This document shows positions 7,871-15,262 of a stretch of 33,366 nucleotides of DNA, one piece after another (the first letter of the stretch is position 1; each line of letters starts with the position of its first letter). Made by a program: the position numbers and the translations under genes. This DNA is from Candidatus Hydrogenedentota bacterium. Its GTDB lineage: Bacteria; Hydrogenedentota; Hydrogenedentia; Hydrogenedentales; SLHB01. The notes beneath the pieces are model-generated. The model worked only from the letters and a program-made list of their open reading frames with translations, had not been told where the DNA came from and searched no databases. The stretch is taken from positions 1 to 33,366 of the forward strand of contig JAIBAQ010000055.1 in NCBI GenBank assembly GCA_019695095.1. The letters run 5' to 3'.

Positions 7871-9367
7871 ATGAGAATCTCGTTATTGCGCGAACGTCTC
7901 GGTGAAATTGCCGACATCAATTCGGCGATAGCTTTGCTGCAATGGGATCAGGAAGTCTACATGCCGCCGAAGGCGGCCCACGGGCGCGGGCAACAACTCG
8001 CCACCTTGTCCGCTTTGGCGCATCGCCTTTTCACGTCGGCTGAGATCGGCGAGATATTGAGTGCACTGAGCAATTCACTGTCCATCCTTGAGCATGCCGA
8101 TGCCTGCCTCGTAGAAGTTGTGTTGCACGACTTCGACCGCGCAACGAAGTTGCCTGAGAGCTTCGTGCACGAATTCGCAAAGACGCAGAGCGAGGCGTAC
8201 GAGGTGTGGGTGCACGCACGGAAGGAGTCGAACTTCTCGCTCTTTGAACCGTTGCTTGCGCGTATCGTCGAGTTGAACCGTCGTAAGGCCGATCTCCTGG
8301 GTTTCAAGGAGTCTCCCTACGATGCCCTGCTCAACGAATTCGAGCGAGGTATGACCACAGCGCGCGTAAAGTCCATTTTTGGCGAGCTGGCGCCGAAGCA
8401 GAGCGCGTTGGTTGAGCGCATCATGGCGTCTCCCCGGCAACCCGACGTGAAATGGTTAGACCAGGTGTGGCCGACACAAGCGCAATGGGACTTCTCGGAG
8501 AAGGTGCTGCGCGATATCGGCTACGACTTCGACGCGGGCCGTCAAGACAAGTCCGTTCACCCGTTCACAACCCAATTCGACGTCACGGACGTGCGAATCA
8601 CCACGCGCTTGAGCGAAAACGACCTCTTTAGCGCATTGATGGGGTCCATCCATGAAGGCGGCCACGCGCTGTACACGCAGGGGCACGATCCCGCCGACCG
8701 CCGCACGCCATTATTGGATGGGGCCTCTCTGGGATTGCACGAATCGCAATCGCGCATGTGGGAAAACATGATTGGGCGAAGTCTCCCATTCTGGAGGCAC
8801 TATCTGCCCGTGTTTCAAAGCTACTTCCCGGGCCAGTTGGAGAACGTTACAGCGGAGCAGGTATACGCAGCCATCAACCAAGTATGTCCGTCGCTAATCC
8901 GTGTCGAGGCTGACGAATGCACCTACAATCTGCACATCATATTGCGGTTTGAAATTGAAGTCGGTCTGATAGAAGGCGCTCTCGACGTGGCGGACGTGCC
9001 CGAGATCTGGAATGCCAAAATGAAGCAATTCCTTGGACTCGATGTGCCGAACGATGCGCAGGGTTGTCTACAAGATATCCATTGGTCGCATGGCGCCTTC
9101 GGTTATTTCCCGACCTATGCGCTGGGCAATTTGTATGCCGCGCATCTTTTCGAGGCCATTCTTCGCGACATCCCCGACCTGTGGGGACGCGTAGACAGCG
9201 GAGACTTCATGCCGTTGCTTGAATGGCTACGAGAGAAGGTCCACAGACACGGCCGGCGCATGCTTGCGGAAGACATCGTCCAAAAGGCAACCGGCAGCAA
9301 ACCTGATTCAAGCGCGTATCTCCGCTATATCGGAAGCAAGTACAGTGATCTTTATGGGCTAGAGTAG
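7871..9367 (+). CDS. M32 family metallocarboxypeptidase (carboxypeptidase Taq type)
   Basis: Zinc or cobalt carboxypeptidase that removes C-terminal residues from peptides, normally cytosolic. The 498-residue length matches M32 enzymes. Signatures: the DxRxT-type segment DVRITTR (240-246), the metal-binding HEGGH (261-265) with catalytic Glu262, and the third ligand in HESQSRMWEN (290-299, Glu291). There is no signal peptide. The start is ATG at 7871, with AAGGAAT about 7 nt upstream. It follows the isomerase gene by 91 bp and could share its transcript. Confidence 0.95.
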   Translation: MRISLLRERLGEIADINSAIALLQWDQEVYMPPKAAHGRGQQLATLSALAHRLFTSAEIGEILSALSNSLSILEHADACLVEVVLHDFDRATKLPESFVHEFAKTQSEAYEVWVHARKESNFSLFEPLLARIVELNRRKADLLGFKESPYDALLNEFERGMTTARVKSIFGELAPKQSALVERIMASPRQPDVKWLDQVWPTQAQWDFSEKVLRDIGYDFDAGRQDKSVHPFTTQFDVTDVRITTRLSENDLFSALMGSIHEGGHALYTQGHDPADRRTPLLDGASLGLHESQSRMWENMIGRSLPFWRHYLPVFQSYFPGQLENVTAEQVYAAINQVCPSLIRVEADECTYNLHIILRFEIEVGLIEGALDVADVPEIWNAKMKQFLGLDVPNDAQGCLQDIHWSHGAFGYFPTYALGNLYAAHLFEAILRDIPDLWGRVDSGDFMPLLEWLREKVHRHGRRMLAEDIVQKATGSKPDSSAYLRYIGSKYSDLYGLE

Positions 9368-9508
9368 TTAATCTCTTTAAGAGTACTCGACCCGTTTGCT
9401 TTCGCAAAATCCCTGGAGTAGAGTAGTTTTTATACTCTGTATGTCTGTCACTCCGGGCGGGGGAATGGCCTTCCAAACCGGACTGAACCATCGAAAGGAA
9501 TCAAGACA

Positions 9509-10021
9509 ATGAAAGCGTTTGCGACGTTTGTAATGGTAGTACTTGCCGTTGTTGGTTTGACAATGGCTGGTTGCAGCAAGCCTGAAAACAATGCTGGCGG
9601 CGCTGGCGTAAGTGCCCCCGCTCCGGCGACTCCCGATGCGAAGCCTGCTGCGGCTCCGGCTGCCCCTGCCGCACCCGAAGCCAAGCCCGAAGTGAAGCCC
9701 GAAAGCGCTCCCGCGGCTGATTCCAGCGCAGGCATGTCGGCCACCACGCCTGCCGCGACTCCGGCTGCGCCGGCTGCCGCCGCTGGCGCTCCGTTGACGG
9801 CGGAGAGCCTTGTGGGGACGAAGTGGAGCGCAAGTGGAATGACCTTCTCGTTCGAGAAAGATGGCGTGCTGAAAGTAGGCGCCGCGGGTAACGAAATGCA
9901 GGGGACCTGGAAGCTTGAAGGCACGGCACTCACGGTTTCGGCCATGGGTCAAGACTTCAAAGCAGAGATTCAAGGCGACAAGATCACGTACGATGGCCAA
10001 CCGCTTGAGCGTCTTCCATAA
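9509..10021 (+). CDS. Small lipoprotein with Ala/Pro-rich linker and META/lipocalin-like C-terminal domain
   Basis: A 170-residue predicted lipoprotein. The signal peptide ends in a lipobox-like MAGC with Cys22. Residues about 28-95 are low-complexity Ala/Pro/Lys/Glu, a flexible tether. Residues about 96-170 form a small beta-rich domain beginning LVGTKWSASGMTFSFEKDG, then GTWKLEGTALTV and GDKITYDGQ, as in META-like or lipocalin-like folds found in many unnamed lipoproteins. The function is unknown. The start has AAAGGAA about 8 nt upstream. It is the first of three consecutive lipoprotein genes and has its own terminator 30 bp after the stop. Confidence 0.78.
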   Translation: MKAFATFVMVVLAVVGLTMAGCSKPENNAGGAGVSAPAPATPDAKPAAAPAAPAAPEAKPEVKPESAPAADSSAGMSATTPAATPAAPAAAAGAPLTAESLVGTKWSASGMTFSFEKDGVLKVGAAGNEMQGTWKLEGTALTVSAMGQDFKAEIQGDKITYDGQPLERLP

Positions 10022-10051
10022 CCCAAACGACCTGCCACACGATTTGCTTCT

Positions 10052-10080
10052 ATCGGGCTCCCTGTAATGGGGAGCCCGGT
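10052..10080 (+). terminator. Hairpin terminator after first small lipoprotein
   Basis: Arms CGGGCTCCC (10054-10062) and GGGAGCCCG (10070-10078) form a perfect 9-bp stem with a 7-nt loop. It is extended by a T-G and an A-T pair. The following TCGTTTATG is only mildly T-rich, so termination may be partial. Confidence 0.65.
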
Positions 10081-10123
10081 TCGTTTATGCTGTCTGCAAA
10101 CAGCAAGCAGGAGCAGAGTCGAC

Positions 10124-10585
10124 ATGATTCCAGAGCGCACGATCCCATTCGTGATGTTGGCAGCGATATTAACGCTGGTGGTCGGATGCGGATCCGGAAC
10201 GTCAACTCAATCGTCTGCCGGGCAGTCACCCGCCGCGCCCGCACCCGAAGTGAAGGTGCAGAACGGTGAGGCTGCCGCGATCCCTGACGATTTTCCAAAG
10301 GATGTTCCGCTGTACAAGGCGATGGACGTGCTCTCCGTGACGACGTTGACGGGCGGGAAGACGTATGTCATTCAGGGAAGCACGCCGGATGCGTTCGAGC
10401 AGGTGGACATGTCCATGAAGCATGACGCGGAAGCAAACGGTTGGCAGGAACCGGCGACCGGCAATTCCGTACGCGACACGAAGATGTCCGTCCGTAACTA
10501 CTCTAAAGAAGGGCGGACCTTGAACATCACGCTCTTTCAGCAGGATGCCAACACCGTCATCAACATATCGACAAACGGCACATGA
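10124..10585 (+). CDS. Small predicted lipoprotein
   Basis: A 153-residue predicted lipoprotein with a signal peptide and lipobox VVGC (Cys22). After a short Ser/Ala/Pro tether, the domain starts IPDDFPKDVPLYKAM. It continues with a TPDAFEQVDMSM helix and a GW pair. This layout recurs in unnamed bacterial lipoproteins beginning 'FPxDVPxY'. I do not know its function. The start chosen is ATG at 10124, with AGGAG 10 nt upstream; the longer frame from 10067 begins inside the upstream terminator hairpin. The gene directly follows that terminator, so it probably has its own promoter or relies on read-through. Confidence 0.72.
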   Translation: MIPERTIPFVMLAAILTLVVGCGSGTSTQSSAGQSPAAPAPEVKVQNGEAAAIPDDFPKDVPLYKAMDVLSVTTLTGGKTYVIQGSTPDAFEQVDMSMKHDAEANGWQEPATGNSVRDTKMSVRNYSKEGRTLNITLFQQDANTVINISTNGT

Positions 10586-10720
10586 TGCGTAGCCGATTCC
10601 CCGAAGTTGTACCTGGCTCCGTATCGGCTGCTATCATTAAGCAAACGCAAACACTCGGGCATTGAGCGGCGTTGCGAGGCGGAGCGGTCCGCAGCGCACG
10701 ACAAGAGATAGGAATTCAAC

Positions 10721-11428
10721 ATGAAGCGCATCGTGGCGATCCTTGCAATAGTCTTGACAATCAGCGCGTGCAAAGCTCCGAAGAAGCCGTGGTCTCCTTA
10801 CAGCGACGATGGAAGTCAGTCCTCTGAGTCCTCCAGCAGTGCCCCCCTTCCTGTCGCGGCCCCAACGATTGACATAGGTGACGCGGAGCAGGGCATATAC
10901 ATCGAAGCCAAGTTGGCCCCGGAGTCGCAACAGTCCGGCATTAAGGCCGAAGAGCTCCAAGATATCCGCAAGTACGTTACAAAGCTCACGGTCAATGTCC
11001 CGGAGACCGGTTCGTCCGAGCTTTGGGTTGACTACTCCCTGCGCTGCTCACGCAATTTTGTGGAGCGGCCCGTGGTCTTGCGCGCAGAGGTGAAGGTGGA
11101 AGGTCAGACAGTCGACACAATCGTCGCCGTGCTCGGAGCGAATGCCAAGAAGAATACCTATACGAAGAAGATTAACCTCTTCAAGAACTTCGCCACTCCG
11201 CCACCGACTATGCTTGCGACAGTCACGGGGTCGCTCCTGCTGATGCCCGAAGGTGCTGCAGAAGGGTCCATTAATCCGGAAACGGCTGAGTCCAGCATCT
11301 CGTCACCGGCCCTGCAGTTCACCTTGGTGCGTGTTAACACCGGTGCGACGGTGAGCGCGGAGGAAGTAACGCAGCCGGAGGCCGTCTCGTCGGAAACGGC
11401 CCCACCCGCCGCAGATACGGTTCAATGA
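10721..11428 (+). CDS. Predicted lipoprotein, function unknown
   Basis: A 235-residue predicted lipoprotein with lipobox ISAC (Cys17), a Ser-rich tether (about 28-46) and a beta-rich domain in the middle (LTVNVPETGSSELWVDYSL, then RAEVKVEGQTVDTIVAV). It ends in an acidic, Thr/Ala/Pro-rich tail. I recognise no family. AGGAA lies about 6 nt before the ATG. Its stop overlaps the start of the PIG-L gene in an ATGA at 11425-11428, which implies translational coupling, so the two products are probably made together. Confidence 0.7.
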   Translation: MKRIVAILAIVLTISACKAPKKPWSPYSDDGSQSSESSSSAPLPVAAPTIDIGDAEQGIYIEAKLAPESQQSGIKAEELQDIRKYVTKLTVNVPETGSSELWVDYSLRCSRNFVERPVVLRAEVKVEGQTVDTIVAVLGANAKKNTYTKKINLFKNFATPPPTMLATVTGSLLLMPEGAAEGSINPETAESSISSPALQFTLVRVNTGATVSAEEVTQPEAVSSETAPPAADTVQ

Positions 11429-12246
11429 ACATCGTTTGCATAGGTGCGCATCCCGACGACTGCGAGTGTTTTGCCGGTGGCACCTGCCTTCGCTGGGCCA
11501 GTGAAGGGCATAGGGTGCTCTTCGTCTCGACGACTAACGGGGATGCAGGCCATCACGTTATGGGAGGAGGCCCTCTCGCCCAACGCCGCGCCTTGGAGGC
11601 GCGCGCGTCTGCTGAGATTGGCGGCATCCATGAGCTAATACTTCCCAACCACGACGGCGAGTTGGAGCCAACACTTGAGCTTCGGAAGGAGATGGTTCGT
11701 ATCATTCGCCGCTGGGAGGCAGATATCGTCATTACGCACCGCCCCTACGACTACCATCCCGACCACCGTTACACGTCCGTGGCAGTCCAGGATGCTGCAT
11801 TCATGGTTACCGTGCCTCACTTCTGCCCGGAGATGCCGCGCCTGGAGCGCAACCCGGTCTTCCTCTACATGGCGGACTCCTTTACCAAGCCTGTTCCGTT
11901 CCGCGCGGACATAGCGGTGGATATCTCGGAGGTCGTCGAAACAAAACTCGACATGCTGGATGCCATGGAATCGCAGATGTATGAATGGCTGCCTTGGCTT
12001 GAAAATCAGGTGGATTCGGTGCCCACGGAGCGCTCCGCGCGACGCCAATGGCTTGCCAAGGCATGGGAACCGTTCTCCCAACGGCTAACCGATCTGAGCC
12101 AAGACGCACTGCGATCCTGGTATGGCGAACAGACGGCCAAAGCTGTCGTTCATGCGGAACCGTTCGAGATATGCGAGTATGGGAACCAACCTTCAAAAGA
12201 AGAACTGAGACGCCTGTTTCCCTTCTTTCCGGCACGGAGGAAATAA
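11425..12246 (+). CDS. PIG-L family (LmbE-like) deacetylase
   Basis: A 273-residue zinc-dependent N-acetyl-sugar deacetylase fold. The family motif A-H-P-D-D is at 8-12 and the second metal motif H-P-D-H is at 111-114 (DYHPDHRYTS). Relatives deacetylate GlcNAc-linked molecules, for example in bacillithiol or mycothiol synthesis, or act on other GlcNAc conjugates. There is no evidence here for a thiol pathway, so the substrate is open. The start overlaps the upstream lipoprotein stop (ATGA). It is followed 5 bp later by the SIMPL-domain gene. There is no signal peptide, so it should be cytosolic. Confidence 0.9.
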   Translation: MNIVCIGAHPDDCECFAGGTCLRWASEGHRVLFVSTTNGDAGHHVMGGGPLAQRRALEARASAEIGGIHELILPNHDGELEPTLELRKEMVRIIRRWEADIVITHRPYDYHPDHRYTSVAVQDAAFMVTVPHFCPEMPRLERNPVFLYMADSFTKPVPFRADIAVDISEVVETKLDMLDAMESQMYEWLPWLENQVDSVPTERSARRQWLAKAWEPFSQRLTDLSQDALRSWYGEQTAKAVVHAEPFEICEYGNQPSKEELRRLFPFFPARRK

Positions 12247-12251
12247 TCTCT

Positions 12252-12932
12252 ATGACTATCGTACGCAGGGCGCTCCCGCCGCTCGTGGCGCTCATTGCAT
12301 GTGCTGTTACGTACGCCCAGGCCGCTCCGCAACCGGCCATGCCTCCCACCACCATCGAAAGCACGGGGAAAGCCACGCTGGACATGACTCCGGATTTCGC
12401 CGATTTCACGTTCGTGCACGACTTCAGTGCGGACACCGCCGAGGCGGCCCTCAAATTGGCGTCTCCGCTTGCCGCGTCATTGGAGGAAGAACTCAAGAAG
12501 CGCGAGTTGGCTTACCGCGACTGCACTGCCATTGGTCCGGTTCTGCTTTCTCAAGATCCCCCTGCCGCTCAGTCAAGTGTCGTCGTACGGTTTGCACTTG
12601 GGACGTTTCAGACTTCCGCGACAGGACAGGAGGAGTTCGGCGCATTGTCTGACAAACTGAAGCAGCTCGGGAAAGACCTGGGATGCGCGGTCTCCAAACC
12701 CGTGTTCGCCGTGGCCGACGTAAAGAGCGCGGAATCCACCGCTCTGGGCTCCGCGGTTGAGAACGCGTACGCATGGGGAGAGGGAGTCGCGCGCGTATTG
12801 GCGGCAGTGATCACATCGGTGGAAAATGTCCGGGTCGTCGAGGTGAAGTGGGGAGACACCGCCGACCTGAAGCGCATCAGTTGCACGGCAACGGTGAACG
12901 TCAAGTACACCGCGGTTGCCGGTCAGTCCTGA
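12252..12932 (+). CDS. SIMPL (DUF541)-domain exported protein
   Basis: A 226-residue exported protein. A signal peptide of about 24 residues ends near YAQA. The SIMPL-like start is a TIESTGKATLDMTPDFADF segment, matching the 'xVxGxGxxxxxPDxAxxxxxV' opening of the family, and a long helix follows (AALKLASPLAASLEEELKK). SIMPL proteins are periplasmic or outer-membrane-associated and of unclear function. I chose ATG at 12252, with GGAGG 11 nt upstream inside the PIG-L stop region; the open frame to 12048 only overlaps the upstream gene out of frame. It is the last gene of the plus-strand envelope cluster and converges with the histidine kinase gene 19 bp away. Confidence 0.75.
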   Translation: MTIVRRALPPLVALIACAVTYAQAAPQPAMPPTTIESTGKATLDMTPDFADFTFVHDFSADTAEAALKLASPLAASLEEELKKRELAYRDCTAIGPVLLSQDPPAAQSSVVVRFALGTFQTSATGQEEFGALSDKLKQLGKDLGCAVSKPVFAVADVKSAESTALGSAVENAYAWGEGVARVLAAVITSVENVRVVEVKWGDTADLKRISCTATVNVKYTAVAGQS

Positions 12933-12951
12933 GCCCAATACTTGCGGGCGG

Positions 12952-13683
12952 TCAGTTTACCCCATCTCTCGGCAGACGCATGATGAAGCCCCGCTCGGGG
13001 TCATACGTCAGCGTGCCGTGATGGCCTTCCAGAATGGTGCGCGCCGACGGGAGACCTAGACCCAGGTGATCGACGCCCTTCGTCGTGTAGAAGGGGACAA
13101 AAATCCGGTCGCGTGCTTCGGGCGCCACACCGGGACCGGAATCTTTGAAAACGATTTCGACATCGTTTCCATCGGTCAGCACATGAATGGTAAGCCTGCG
13201 ATCCTCGACAAGGGCCAACGCTTCCAGAGCGTTGGAGAATAGGTAGAGCAGCGCTAGCTGCATTTTGGGCAAGTCGATGGAAATCGTACCCAGAGCCGGG
13301 GCATAGTCAACCTGCAATTGAACCCTTCCGAATTTGACGTCGAAATTGCGCAGGCTCACCACGCGATCCACCAGGTCTTTCGGCTCGATGAGCCGCACAT
13401 CGGGCTTTTCGCGACGCGCAATATCCGTCATGGACGTGATGAGCGCGCTTGACTTGTTTACGGCGCCGGCTACTTCGCGCAGCATACGCTGACTTTCCGC
13501 GCCCAAAGATGATTCCATGCCGACCAATTCTACGTAGGCAAGGATAGCACCCAGATAGTTATTGACATCGTGCGTAACGCTGTTTACGCACCGTCCCAGC
13601 TGCGCAAAGCGAAACAAGCGCAGAATGCGCTCCGTGGCTTCCGGCGAGGACAGGTCCACAATTTCGTTCAATGCCCACCCCAT
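12952..13683 (-). CDS. Sensor-less histidine kinase
   Basis: A 243-residue two-component kinase core without membrane segments or PAS/HAMP domains. The H-box centres on His38 (SVTHDVNNYLGAI), the N-box on Asn151 (LYLFSNALEAL), and the G1 box is DSGPG at 181-185. An F-box-like FVPFYTTK (195-202) and a G2 box HLGLGLPSA (206-214) follow. It should autophosphorylate and pass phosphate to an unlinked response regulator; none is in the window. The longest frame starts with TTG at 13692, but AGGAG lies 1 nt before that codon and 10 nt before the ATG at 13683, so I use 13683. The upstream gap holds interlocking inverted repeats that may control it. Confidence 0.88.
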   Translation of the reverse strand: MGWALNEIVDLSSPEATERILRLFRFAQLGRCVNSVTHDVNNYLGAILAYVELVGMESSLGAESQRMLREVAGAVNKSSALITSMTDIARREKPDVRLIEPKDLVDRVVSLRNFDVKFGRVQLQVDYAPALGTISIDLPKMQLALLYLFSNALEALALVEDRRLTIHVLTDGNDVEIVFKDSGPGVAPEARDRIFVPFYTTKGVDHLGLGLPSARTILEGHHGTLTYDPERGFIMRLPRDGVN

Positions 13684-13984
13684 ATTCGCCAAACTCCTAA
13701 CGCAGACTCCTCACGAACACAACCTGCCGTCTTTCGCAATCTTCGCGCTTGCGCGAAATCTGTTAAGAACGCCAGAATCTTCGTCGAACAATGCGTGCGT
13801 GAGTAAGTCTCCTGCCATGCCCTCAACACGTGAGCATCTTGCACTGGGCCTCAGCCGATACGGTGCAAGATGCAGGTTGACGGCTGTTCTTGGCGCATCT
13901 TGTCATACTTTATGGAATCATTCAAGGTGTATCTTCCGCTAAATCCTCACAGCAAGCCGATAAACCGCGAAGACATTAACCCAA
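13684..13984. other. Intergenic region between icd end and histidine kinase start
   Basis: A 301-bp gap without a supported gene. On the minus strand it is downstream of icd and upstream of the histidine kinase. Its middle (13834-13902) contains interlocking inverted repeats, annotated separately. I saw no clear T-tract terminator for icd and no convincing promoter boxes. Confidence 0.5.
13834..13902 (-). promoter_or_regulatory. Interlocking inverted repeats upstream of histidine kinase gene
   Basis: GCATCTTGCAC (13834-13844) and GTGCAAGATGC (13863-13873) form a perfect 11-bp inverted repeat. CAGCCG (13852-13857) and CGGCTG (13881-13886) form a second one that crosses it. GCATCTTG occurs again at 13895-13902 and could pair with the same 13863-13873 arm. 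Mutually exclusive stems or repeated CAAGATGC half-sites are possible; this is inference from sequence alone. Confidence 0.5.
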
Positions 13985-15229
13985 TCAGGCTTTTCCCAGA
14001 TTGTCGATTAGGGCCTGGCCGAACTGGCTGCACTTGACTTCAGTTGCACCTTCCATCAATCGCGCAAAGTCGTACGTGACCGTCTTTGCGGCAAACGTCT
14101 TCACCAGCGCCCCAATAATGGATTCGGCCACCTCGCCCCATCCCAAGTAGTCGAACATCATGACACCCGACAGAATAACGCTGCTCGGATTCACTTTGTC
14201 CAGATTGGCATATTTCGGGGCCGTACCATGGGTAGCCTCGAAAATCGCTTTCCCCGTCTCATAGTTGATGTTGGCTCCGGGGGCAATCCCGATGCCGCCC
14301 ACCTGAGCCGCCAAAGCGTCGCTCATGTAATCGCCGTTCAGATTCATCGTGACGACCACGTCGAAATCCTTGGGGCGAGTGAGGACTTGCTGGAGGAAGA
14401 TATCGGCGATCGTGTCTTTGACGAGGATCTTGTCGCCCGGCTTTCCGCCACAGTCATCCCAACCGATGGCTTTATCCGAGAACTCATCCTTGACAAGTTC
14501 ATACCCCCACTTGCGAAAGGCCCCTTCGGTGTACTTCATAATGTTGCCTTTGTGCACGATGGTCACGCTCTTCCGATTGTGCTCAATCGCGTACTGCAAC
14601 GCGGCCCGGATAATCCGGCGCGATCCCGTCCGGCTAATCGGCTTGACGCCGATGCCCGAGTCGGGCCGAACGTTCCACCCAAACGTCTTGTGCACGAATT
14701 CGATGAACTTCTTCGCGTCGTCCGTTCCTTCTTCGAGTTCGAGGCCGCCATACACGTCCTCGGTGTTCTCTCGGAAGATCACCATGTCGACCTTTTCCGG
14801 TTCGCGCACCGGGCTGGGCACGCCTTCGAAATAGCGTACAGGGCGCACGCACGCGAACAGGTCGAGCTTTTGGCGCAAGGTTACATTGAGACTACGAAAC
14901 CCGCCGCCAACTGGCGTCGTCAGGGGGCCTTTGATGGCTACGCTGTAATCCTGAATCACGTCCAGCGTCTCTTCCGGGAGGTAACTGCCGCAGACCTGCT
15001 GGGCCTTCTCGCCGGCATAGACTTCCATCCATGAGACGGAGCGTTTGGAGCCGTAACAGTGCTTGATTGCCGCATCGAACACGGCTTGCGATGCCCGCCA
15101 GATATCAGGCCCGATGCCATCGCCTTCAATGAAGCCGATGATGGGCCTATCGGATACGACCGGACGGCCGGATCCGTTAACGGAAATGCGATCTCCTGCG
15201 GGTACGCGAACGAATTTCGTAGCGGGCAT
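13985..15229 (-). CDS. icd: NADP-dependent isocitrate dehydrogenase
   Basis: Converts isocitrate to 2-oxoglutarate and CO2 with NADP+ in the TCA cycle. The 414-residue product matches the E. coli-type enzyme along its length: [12 protein letters not shown] near the N terminus, the substrate and phosphorylation loop [28 protein letters not shown], and the coenzyme site HGTAPKY...KVNP...TYDFARLM. Tyr, Val, Tyr and Arg at the positions that give NADP preference in E. coli are retained. The loop Ser is present, though no AceK-type kinase is seen here. The start is ATG at 15229, with AGAGGA about 6 nt upstream, rather than the in-frame start 7 codons earlier. It follows serA by 33 bp and is probably co-transcribed. 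Confidence 0.97.
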   Translation of the reverse strand: MPATKFVRVPAGDRISVNGSGRPVVSDRPIIGFIEGDGIGPDIWRASQAVFDAAIKHCYGSKRSVSWMEVYAGEKAQQVCGSYLPEETLDVIQDYSVAIKGPLTTPVGGGFRSLNVTLRQKLDLFACVRPVRYFEGVPSPVREPEKVDMVIFRENTEDVYGGLELEEGTDDAKKFIEFVHKTFGWNVRPDSGIGVKPISRTGSRRIIRAALQYAIEHNRKSVTIVHKGNIMKYTEGAFRKWGYELVKDEFSDKAIGWDDCGGKPGDKILVKDTIADIFLQQVLTRPKDFDVVVTMNLNGDYMSDALAAQVGGIGIAPGANINYETGKAIFEATHGTAPKYANLDKVNPSSVILSGVMMFDYLGWGEVAESIIGALVKTFAAKTVTYDFARLMEGATEVKCSQFGQALIDNLGKA

Positions 15230-15262
15230 GGGGTTCCTCTCAATTCTCAAATGTCAGGTTGA

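Noticed and set aside
9368-9508. Promoter with TATACT near 9430 for the first small lipoprotein
   Set aside because: The -10-like hexamer has no acceptable -35 at 16-18 bp, so I did not list it as a promoter.
14228-15034. 268-residue plus-strand open frame opposite icd
   Set aside because: Antisense to conserved icd sequence, without recognisable motifs or a ribosome-binding site.
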